Origin: an uncultured Moraxella sp.
GTDB taxonomy: Bacteria; Pseudomonadota; Gammaproteobacteria; Pseudomonadales; Moraxellaceae
Length of the DNA stretch: 11,123 nt
Assembly (NCBI GenBank): GCA_943908405.1
Contig: CALTTE010000064.1
Coordinates: forward strand, 1-11,123
Reading direction: 5' to 3'
How positions within the stretch are numbered: position 1 is the first letter of the stretch; every line of letters starts with the position of its first letter. Of this stretch, positions 5,836 to 11,123 are shown in pieces. A program made the translations under genes and the position numbers. The notes beneath the pieces were generated by a model. That model ran no database searches. It saw only the letters and a list, made by a program, of their open reading frames with translations, and was not told the DNA's origin.

Positions 5836-7191
5836 ATGACCCCATTTAAAAAATATATTTGCCGTGCTTGCGGTTATATTTATGATGAAGCTTTGGGCGA
5901 CCCTGACGATGGCTTGCCTGCTGGTACTCGCTTTGATGATATTGCTGACGATTGGCAATGTCCGCTGTGTGGCGTAACCAAAAGCGATTTTGAATTATTG
6001 GACGATGATGTATCGATAGCTAACGCAGCCCCACTTGGCGATGGCAAAATGGGCGTGGTGATTGTGGGGGCAGGGCTTGCAGGTTGGGCGGTGGTGGACG
6101 CCTTACGTGCGTTGGATAAACAGTTGCCAATTATGCTTGTTACGGCTGATAATGCCGACCGCTACCACAAGCCGATGTTGTCGCTTGCTTTTGGGTCTGG
6201 CAAAACGCCTACCGATTTGGTGCGACAAAGTGGCGAACAAGCCGCCTTGCAAGCCGATATTAGCCTACTTGCCCAAACCTTTGTACTGGACATTGACAGC
6301 GAAAAACGGTCTATTTTGACCACCAAGGGCGAGATTTTTTATCAAAAATTGGTGTTAGCGATTGGGGCTGTGCCACTGTATCCGCCCAATATATCACCAA
6401 ATCAAGCGTGGCATATCAATCATTTATCAGGTTTTGCCAAGTTGTACGACAAGTTAAATAATGAGTTAAATAACAAGTTAAATGACGAGTGTAAGCCCCC
6501 ACCCAAAAAACACATTGCCATTATTGGGGCAGGTATGGTGGGGGTGGAGCTTGCCGAAGATTTGTGCCGTGCAGGGCATACAGTGTCTTTGCTTGGCAAG
6601 GGCGATTATCCACTGGCAAGCTTATTGCCAAGGCAAGCAGGCGAGCAGGTGGCACAAGCCTTAAGCCGATTTGGCGTGGTATTTATCGGGGCATTGGTGC
6701 AAAGCGTCCACTCAGCAGATAATGGCTATCGGCTAGTTTTGGACAATGGGCAAACCTTGTCTGCTGATGAATTGGTTGTCGCCACAGGGCTTGGTATTGA
6801 TGAGCGATTGCCTAAGCGTGCCAATATTGCTGTTGATGGGGCAGGCATTTGGGTGGATAAAACGCTTGCCACCACCAACCCTGATATTTATGCCATTGGT
6901 GATTGTATTGCCATTGATGGCGTGGCGTGCCGTTTTATTGCCCCCCACCGCAAGCAGGCTGCCGCCATCGCCCACGCCATTACTGGCACGCCCTTTGATG
7001 GCTATATGCACACACCGCCGCCCATTCGTCTTAAAAATAAAAGCGTAAGCATCGCCATTACTGGCACACCAGTTGGGGTAGATGATTGGGTGGTGGTTGA
7101 TAATAGCGGTGCAGATGATGGCAAGCTGATTATGGAGCAACGCCGTGATGGGCAGGTGCTGGCGGTGCTAACGTTGATTCAAGCGACCTAA
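5836..7191 (+). CDS. Rubredoxin fused to rubredoxin reductase (FAD/NAD-dependent)
   Basis: Rubredoxin reductases pass electrons from NAD(P)H through FAD to the iron of rubredoxin. Rubredoxin then serves partners such as alkane hydroxylase or oxygen/NO-reducing enzymes. Here both are one 451-residue chain. Residues 1-56 are a complete rubredoxin with ligands C9-x2-C12 and C42-x2-C45. Residues 72-451 form a two-dinucleotide-fold flavoprotein: FAD motif GAGLAG (78-83), NAD motif GAGMVG (231-236) and C-terminal FAD motif YAIGDC (352-357). The reductase part resembles the RubB/AlkT family, which is usually encoded separately from rubredoxin. An in-frame repeat KLNN-ELNN-KLND (206-217) lies in the loop before the NAD fold. 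The start follows the 12-base array. No alkane hydroxylase or flavodiiron gene is in view, so the electron acceptor is unknown. Confidence 0.9.
   Translation: MTPFKKYICRACGYIYDEALGDPDDGLPAGTRFDDIADDWQCPLCGVTKSDFELLDDDVSIANAAPLGDGKMGVVIVGAGLAGWAVVDALRALDKQLPIMLVTADNADRYHKPMLSLAFGSGKTPTDLVRQSGEQAALQADISLLAQTFVLDIDSEKRSILTTKGEIFYQKLVLAIGAVPLYPPNISPNQAWHINHLSGFAKLYDKLNNELNNKLNDECKPPPKKHIAIIGAGMVGVELAEDLCRAGHTVSLLGKGDYPLASLLPRQAGEQVAQALSRFGVVFIGALVQSVHSADNGYRLVLDNGQTLSADELVVATGLGIDERLPKRANIAVDGAGIWVDKTLATTNPDIYAIGDCIAIDGVACRFIAPHRKQAAAIAHAITGTPFDGYMHTPPPIRLKNKSVSIAITGTPVGVDDWVVVDNSGADDGKLIMEQRRDGQVLAVLTLIQAT
6451..6486 (+). repeat. In-frame 12-base triplication in the rubredoxin reductase gene
   Basis: AAGTTAAATAAT, GAGTTAAATAAC and AAGTTAAATGAC follow one another and encode KLNN, ELNN and KLND. 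The period of 12 keeps the reading frame. The segment lengthens a surface loop just before the NAD-binding fold. Confidence 0.8.
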
Positions 7192-7568
7192 TGCCTATTG
7201 ATATTACAGATTTTTGATGGGTCTTTGCGTTTTAGTTTGTTATAATTTTTTAAAACGTTTAATTTTTAACACCCTTTATTATCAAAGCTTAGCAGATGAT
7301 AAAAATCTGGTGGTTGATTGATGATTAACTATGGCTGGATAAAAAAGCCAGTGGTTAATACTGGATAGATAATGGTACAACGTTAATGGTTTAATCTGTC
7401 AATAGCGTTAAGTTAAACTTAATTACCTAACTTGTCAAATGGGGGTATTGTTAGATTAAACCCAGTCAAATTCAGTCAAATCAAGCCTTGCTAGTCATAA
7501 CCAGCTCTTGATAAGGTTAAGATTAACAGCTTAACGATTTTAAAGTTAACACCTTAAAATCCAAAACC
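7192..7568. other. Convergent spacer between the rubredoxin reductase gene and rsuA
   Basis: This 377-base AT-rich spacer between two converging genes shows no coding frame with family resemblance. It contains a short hairpin TGGCT/AGCCA (7332-7350) and a 6-base inverted pair TTAAGT-TAA-ACTTAA. It also has a 10-base tandem duplication CAGTCAAATT/CAGTCAAATC (7463-7482), and a 15-base period repeat of ACCTTAAAA (7551-7559 and 7566-7574) that overlaps the rsuA stop codon. I see no strong intrinsic terminator for either gene. Confidence 0.4.
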
Positions 7569-8285
7569 TTAAAACCCAGCAATTTCCTCAGCACTTAAAA
7601 AACGGCTCTCGCCCATTGCCAGCCCATCAAGGGTAATATCGCCAATACTTTCACGATGCAAGGCAATAACTTTGTTGCCAAAATAGCCCATCATACGCTT
7701 AACTTGGTGGTATTTACCCTCGGTTAGGGTTAAAATAGCGTGGCTGTCGTCTTTAAATGTTAAGTGGGCGGAGCGGGTTTTTTCGCTGTCGCCTTCTAAT
7801 AAAATGCCTTTGGCGATTTGTTCAATCATTGTCTGCTGGGTTTCTTGGGCGACAGGGTCGGCAAGGGTGAGATGATAAACTTTGGGTTTGTGGTGCTTGG
7901 GGCTGGTTACACGGTGCAAAAATGCCCCATCGTCCGATAAAATAAGTGCCCCTGTGGTATCTACATCCAGTCGCCCTGCAATACGTAAACTTGCAACCTC
8001 TGGCAAGGCGATAAGCTCGCTAACAATGGGATAATCTTTGGGCTTTAAGGTGCATTCAAAGCCATCGGGCTTATAAAGCAGTAAATAGCGTTTGCCTGTG
8101 GCGACCGATAGACTCTCGCCTGCCCATTCAATGTCATCATCGCTTGGGTGGATATGAATGCTACCGTCTTTCACAATCTGCCCATTGACGGTAACTTGCT
8201 CGGCGTGTAGAATTTTTTTGGCATCTTTTCTTGACAATTCGGTGGCTTTACTTAAAAATTTATCCAATCGCATTGTGGTTGTCAT
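7569..8285 (-). CDS. rsuA: 16S rRNA pseudouridine(516) synthase
   Basis: RsuA converts uridine 516 of 16S rRNA to pseudouridine during small-subunit assembly. The 238 residues contain an N-terminal S4 RNA-binding domain (about 5-60, MRLDKFLSKATELSRKDAKKI) and the catalytic domain with AGRLDVDTTGALILSDDG. The catalytic aspartate is D107. Further motifs ITSPKHHK-like (VTSPKHHKPKVYHLTL) and EGKYHQVKRMMGYFGNKV match E. coli RsuA rather than the RluB/E/F branch. The ATG at 8285 adds four residues (MTTT) before the usual MRLDKF start and has a weak GGATAAG upstream. The inner ATG at 8273 is an alternative. The gene stands alone on this strand, divergent from yigZ. Its stop codon overlaps a 15-base period repeat. 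Confidence 0.95.
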   Translation of the reverse strand: MTTTMRLDKFLSKATELSRKDAKKILHAEQVTVNGQIVKDGSIHIHPSDDDIEWAGESLSVATGKRYLLLYKPDGFECTLKPKDYPIVSELIALPEVASLRIAGRLDVDTTGALILSDDGAFLHRVTSPKHHKPKVYHLTLADPVAQETQQTMIEQIAKGILLEGDSEKTRSAHLTFKDDSHAILTLTEGKYHQVKRMMGYFGNKVIALHRESIGDITLDGLAMGESRFLSAEEIAGF

Positions 8286-8725
8286 AGCTTATCCAGTAAT
8301 AATCAATGATGGGGGGTGAAACAATAAATACAAATAACTAAATACAAGTAACTAAAGCCAAAAGTCAAACAGCTAAGCCCAATAAAGTTCATTTTAAGAC
8401 CAATTGATTGGCTTAATGGCATTGGACGGTTTTTTGCTAAAGGCGATTTAAATAAATAGTTTTAAATAAACAGCTTGTAGTAAAAAGTTTATATAAAAAA
8501 GTTTTGTATAAAAATTAAATGGGGGTGGTGGTTGGCATTATAATTGTTATTGGCGGTATAATAGGCAAGTTTTAGCCCCATAAAAACCCAATGTCCAAAT
8601 AAAACCTAATATAAGCCCAATACTAAGTCCAATATAAATTTATCCCAAGTGTTTAACGGCTTTGTGATTATCGGCTTAATAAACTGTTATGTAATAATCA
8701 TCACTTATAGTGTAACACAATTTTT
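8286..8725. promoter_or_regulatory. Divergent spacer between rsuA and yigZ
   Basis: This 440-base AT-rich spacer has no credible gene. Two TATAAT boxes (8539-8544 and 8557-8562) lie on the + strand. The second has TTGGCA 19 bases upstream, a loose match to a promoter. Nearer yigZ, TATAGT at 8706-8711 could start a transcript with a leader of only a few bases, which would fit the lack of a ribosome binding site there. Repeats: TAAATACAAATAAC/TAAATACAAGTAAC (8325-8338, 8339-8352), TTTAAATAAATAG/TTTAAATAAACAG (8447-8459, 8461-8473), and a degenerate 11-12-base period series at 8605-8639. Confidence 0.4.
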
Positions 8726-9337
8726 ATGACTTATCAGATTTTATCCGCCCCTGCCTCTGCCAAATTGGTGGTCAAAAAAAGCGAATTTTTGGGGTATGCC
8801 TATCCCATTGCCAGCCGTGATGAGCTGGCGTTGTATGTCGATAGGCTTACCCAGCAATACCCTGACGCTCGCCATATTTGTTATGGCTATATTATCGGCG
8901 ACCCAAACAACACAACCAGTGCTGGGTTTTTTGATGACGGCGAGCCAAGCGGTACGGCAGGCAAGCCGATTTTGTCGGTGTTGCAACACAAGGCGATTGG
9001 TGATTGTGCGTTGTTTGTGGTGCGTTATTTTGGTGGGATTAAGCTTGGGGCAGGTGGGCTTGTGCGTGCTTACGCCAAGACAGCCCAGATGACGGTAGAT
9101 GAGATGGTGTTACAGCCATTTGTTGCCCAAGGGCGTTATCGCTTGGTAACCGATTTTGCCAATGAAGCGTTTGTTCGCCACTGTGTGGCACAGCTGGGCG
9201 GTGATATCATAGACAGTAGCTATGGCAATGACAGCAATGGGAGCGTGCAATTAACGGCGGTGGTTACTAGGCCTTGTGTGGATCAATTAAAGCGGTTGCT
9301 TGGGCATTGGGCAAAAGCGGTTTGGGTTGATGGGTGA
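8726..9337 (+). CDS. yigZ: YigZ/IMPACT (UPF0029) family protein
   Basis: YigZ is the bacterial member of the IMPACT family. In eukaryotes IMPACT regulates translation under stress, but the bacterial role is not settled. The 203-residue length is typical. The N-terminal UPF0029 domain carries the signature motifs: DDGEPSGTAGKPIL (70-83) and VVRYFGGIKLGAGGLVRAY (98-116). The C-terminal ferredoxin-like domain is less conserved, as usual. There is no clear Shine-Dalgarno before ATG 8726. The start is chosen because it gives the standard N-terminus. It ends 40 bases from the 3' end of the converging thioredoxin-like gene. Confidence 0.94.
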   Translation: MTYQILSAPASAKLVVKKSEFLGYAYPIASRDELALYVDRLTQQYPDARHICYGYIIGDPNNTTSAGFFDDGEPSGTAGKPILSVLQHKAIGDCALFVVRYFGGIKLGAGGLVRAYAKTAQMTVDEMVLQPFVAQGRYRLVTDFANEAFVRHCVAQLGGDIIDSSYGNDSNGSVQLTAVVTRPCVDQLKRLLGHWAKAVWVDG

Positions 9338-9377
9338 AGCGGTGGCAAAGTTAATCAAAAGCCATCAAACCATAACC

Positions 9378-9878
9378 TTATAAGCTGGCAAGCCATATTC
9401 GCCCCTTTAATGCCCAATAAGGCGTCAGCCCCGTAAAGCCTTGTTTCATTTTGCCGTCTTTTAAGATGAGATAAGAGGGCGTTACCTGTCCTTGAAACTG
9501 ATGAAACAGCTCTCCTGTGTCGTCATTGACTACCTTAAATTGATAGCCTTTTTGGGCAAGATAGTTATTGAGCTTATCATCGCTACCACTTGCCACCGCC
9601 ACACTGACCACCGCATAACCGTCATTGGATAGACGATTGACCAGCGGGCTTGTGTTGGCACAAATATGACACCACGTCCCCCAAAAATAAATCAGCGTGG
9701 GCGTGTTTGGGTTTATTATAACTTGATTGCCAGCAATGTCGGTCAAAATAGGCGTATGGGCAGGCAAACTTGGTTGTCTGATATGATTGACAGCGATATA
9801 AATAATCAAAAACAAGCCAACAAAAATCGCTGTGTCTTTGCCGAATTTTTTTAGGGTCTGTGCGGTGGGTTTTTTCAT
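9378..9878 (-). CDS. Membrane-anchored thioredoxin-fold protein, ScsD/TlpA-like disulfide oxidoreductase
   Basis: The 166 residues form an N-terminal membrane anchor (about 15-31, positive charges before it) followed by a thioredoxin fold that should face the periplasm. The active site is W69-C-H-I-C73, and VTPSYLIL supplies the cis-proline. The C-terminal GLTPYWALKGRIWLA resembles the 'GWTSYWGMKLRLW' tail of ScsD, a protein of the suppressor-of-copper-sensitivity system. CHIC instead of CPxC or CGxC suggests a specific thiol-disulfide role, but direction and substrate cannot be read. No other scs, dsb or ccm genes are near. There is no clear ribosome binding site at ATG 9878. It is downstream of ygfZ on the same strand, 262 bases away, and could have its own promoter. 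Confidence 0.84.
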   Translation of the reverse strand: MKKPTAQTLKKFGKDTAIFVGLFLIIYIAVNHIRQPSLPAHTPILTDIAGNQVIINPNTPTLIYFWGTWCHICANTSPLVNRLSNDGYAVVSVAVASGSDDKLNNYLAQKGYQFKVVNDDTGELFHQFQGQVTPSYLILKDGKMKQGFTGLTPYWALKGRIWLASL

Positions 9879-10063
9879 CTCAAATTATCTAAAGCAGTTT
9901 TACAGTAATTATTAAAAAAGTCGTCCAACACTATCACAAAAGCGATTGTTTAACAAATTGTTGTTTAATAAGCGGTTATAAGCTTTGGGCGATTAAATAA
10001 CAATGGGCTGTCTAATTGGTCATCAAGGTGTTTGGTATTCGTTGCCCAATTTTGCTCGTCCAA

Positions 10064-10119
10064 TTGCCTTGCTTGGTTTGCCTTGCCTAATTTGCCTTGC
10101 TTGGCTTGCCTTGTTCAAC
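10064..10119. repeat. Four 14-base tandem repeats upstream of the ScsD-like gene
   Basis: Units are TTGCCTTGCTTGGT, TTGCCTTGCCTAAT, TTGCCTTGCTTGGC and TTGCCTTGTTCAAC. The first seven bases TTGCCTT are identical in all four and the second halves vary. Degenerate related sequence precedes the array (TTGCCCAAT at 10042-10050) and follows it toward the ygfZ stop. The array lies in the 262-base spacer between ygfZ and the ScsD-like gene. A + strand frame crossing it encodes only a short hydrophobic stretch without a ribosome binding site. Confidence 0.85.
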
Positions 10120-10140
10120 GGCTTTGATTTAATGGCTTTT

Positions 10141-10980
10141 TTATCCGTTTCTAGCAAGCGTTCCTGTAAGCTTGTCTATGGGTAGGTTTGTGCCGATATC
10201 AGAAACACCATCAGGCTTGATCACCACTAAGGCTTGTAATGCTAAGGTTTGCCGCTGCAATTTTGAATGGGTAGCCACTGGGTGGGCGTCATCAATACAA
10301 GCATTGACAATCACGCCTTGTCCCACTTTTTGCCCAATTAAGGCGGTTAGGTCTAAAGCGGTTAAATTTGGGCTAACGGTGTTGGTTGGTTGGGCGGATA
10401 GATGGGCAGATATAAGCTTAGCGGTGGTGTCGTCATTGAATAACACACGGTGCAGATATGCTTTGGGGGCGGCTTTAAAATACAGCCTTGCCACAATCTC
10501 TTGCCCCAAATAACACCCCTTGTCATAGTCCACCCCACCTCGCTGGTGCAACCGCAACTCTTGGGGCTGAAACAGGTGCTGGCTTTGTGGGGTTATCCAG
10601 TAGTTGCCTTGCTGGATACTAAGCTTACACCAGCTGATGGGGTCATCGCTTGGCGTATTACAAAAGCTTGGAATATCCCCTTTTAGGCAAGGATAAATGG
10701 GCTTTGGGGGGTTTGTGCTAAATTTGGAAAATGCCCCATATTTTTTGATATGAGCAAGCAAATCTGCCATACAATCGGCGTGGGTGATGAGCGTAAAGGT
10801 GTGTTCGTTTATCTTGGCTACCCAAAGCCCAAATTGTACTCGCCCCTTTAAATCACAAATGGCACAAGCTTTTGGGGTGGCATTGAGTTTTTGGGTGTTG
10901 ATGGTAAGCTGTCCTTGCAAAAATTTATGGGCATCAATGCCTGACAATAAAAATTGGCAAAAGGTTGGGGCAGTTGTCAT
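10141..10980 (-). CDS. ygfZ: YgfZ, folate-binding Fe-S protein maintenance factor
   Basis: YgfZ belongs to the aminomethyltransferase-like (GcvT-fold) family. It binds tetrahydrofolate and helps make or repair certain Fe-S enzymes, such as the radical enzyme MiaB. The family signature KGCY-x-GQE is present as KGCYLGQE (154-161), with the functionally important cysteine, followed by IVARLYFKAAPKAYLHRVLF, which parallels the E. coli sequence. The 279 residues are fewer than the roughly 326 of E. coli, so the C-terminal part is short. ATG 10980 has AAGGA six bases upstream (11 bases in total to the site's first base). A CRP/Vfr-type palindrome lies 88 bases upstream. The protein has ten or more cysteines. 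Confidence 0.92.
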   Translation of the reverse strand: MTTAPTFCQFLLSGIDAHKFLQGQLTINTQKLNATPKACAICDLKGRVQFGLWVAKINEHTFTLITHADCMADLLAHIKKYGAFSKFSTNPPKPIYPCLKGDIPSFCNTPSDDPISWCKLSIQQGNYWITPQSQHLFQPQELRLHQRGGVDYDKGCYLGQEIVARLYFKAAPKAYLHRVLFNDDTTAKLISAHLSAQPTNTVSPNLTALDLTALIGQKVGQGVIVNACIDDAHPVATHSKLQRQTLALQALVVIKPDGVSDIGTNLPIDKLTGTLARNG

Positions 10981-11013
10981 AATAAGTCCTTGATTTGGTT
11001 GGTGAATAAGTTG

Positions 11014-11019
11014 ATTATC
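11014..11019 (-). promoter_or_regulatory. Candidate -10 box for ygfZ
   Basis: Read on the - strand this is GATAAT, one base from the consensus, 33 bases before the ygfZ ATG. I see no good -35, which would fit an activator-dependent promoter served by the CRP-like site. The assignment is tentative. Confidence 0.25.
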
Positions 11020-11038
11020 TCAAAAATAGTTGGCTAAC

Positions 11039-11064
11039 TTATCGCGCAAAATTATCGCACAAAT
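11039..11064. repeat. 13-base tandem duplication upstream of ygfZ
   Basis: TTATCGCGCAAAA (11039-11051) is followed by TTATCGCACAAAT (11052-11064), with two differences. It lies next to the CRP-type palindrome. Confidence 0.6.
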
Positions 11065-11068
11065 TGGT

Positions 11069-11084
11069 TGTGATTAAAATCACA
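11069..11084. promoter_or_regulatory. CRP/Vfr-type operator, TGTGA-N6-TCACA
   Basis: TGTGATTAAAATCACA has both half-sites TGTGA and TCACA of the CRP consensus, exactly six bases apart, and the arms extend to seven paired bases. It is symmetric, so it could act on ygfZ to the left or on a gene beyond the right edge. From the candidate ygfZ -10 its centre would be about 70 bases upstream of transcription start, a position used by class I CRP activation. Confidence 0.55.
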
Positions 11085-11123
11085 AAATAAACAATTTAAT
11101 GGGCGTGGGCATTGCTTGGCATT

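Noticed and set aside
5404..5958. 184-codon - strand frame across the tcyN end and the rubredoxin start
   Set aside because: It is antisense to two well-supported genes and their repeat-bearing spacer, and its composition is that of a shadow frame.
7332..7350. Hairpin TGGCT/AGCCA as a bidirectional terminator between the rubredoxin reductase gene and rsuA
   Set aside because: The stem is only five pairs and no T-tract follows on either strand.
10003..10185. 60-codon + strand frame with a hydrophobic stretch (LGLPCLICLAWLALF)
   Set aside because: The hydrophobic stretch is a translation of the 14-base repeat array. There is no ribosome binding site, and the frame overlaps the antisense end of ygfZ.
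1..11123. Frequent GCCAAG / TTGCC words that might be a DNA uptake sequence
   Set aside because: They occur mostly inside genes as common Ala-Lys, Leu-Ala and Gln codon combinations. No single word of 9-12 bases stood out by eye. A genome-wide k-mer count would be needed.

Overview
The window looks like chromosomal DNA of a gammaproteobacterium of the Moraxellaceae (Moraxella/Psychrobacter type). The reasons are the moderately AT-rich coding DNA, the very AT-rich spacers, the style of the housekeeping proteins (Hsp33, RsuA, YigZ, YgfZ), and a rubredoxin fused to its reductase. The genus is an inference from general resemblance, not from a database match. No rRNA, tRNA, CRISPR array, transposase, prophage or integron was found.

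Layout from left to right. (1) The 3' end of a + strand gene, possibly folC. (2) hslO (Hsp33) on the - strand. (3) A divergent spacer, then an acyl-CoA-dehydrogenase-like flavoprotein on +. (4) A cystine-type ABC importer on +: a lipoprotein binding protein (tcyJ-like), then a 552-base gap that starts with an intrinsic terminator, then permease and ATPase (tcyL/tcyN-like) as a tight pair. (5) A rubredoxin-rubredoxin reductase fusion on +, preceded by a 12-base tandem array that runs up to its start codon. (6) rsuA on -, facing the fusion gene. (7) A 440-base divergent spacer, then yigZ on +. (8) A membrane-anchored ScsD/TlpA-like thiol oxidoreductase on -. (9) ygfZ on -, with a near-ideal CRP/Vfr-type site upstream at the right edge.

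Working together: the three importer genes should form one cystine/cysteine uptake system, although tcyJ appears to be a separate transcription unit from tcyL-tcyN. The flavoprotein upstream may belong to sulfur assimilation, but this rests only on its position. Several products have redox or thiol roles: Hsp33, cystine import, rubredoxin reductase, the ScsD-like protein, and YgfZ in Fe-S protein maintenance. They are not one operon, so this theme is only suggestive.

The least ordinary signal is in the DNA rather than the genes. Short tandem duplications with periods of about 10-23 bases occur in nearly every spacer. Some straddle stop codons (hslO, tcyN, rsuA), some are in frame inside proteins (hslO N-terminus, rubredoxin reductase), and one repeats a ribosome-binding-site-like motif. 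I see no clear new defence, mobile or biosynthetic system. The non-genic points most worth checking are the repeat pattern, the structured block in the transporter gap, and the CRP-type site.
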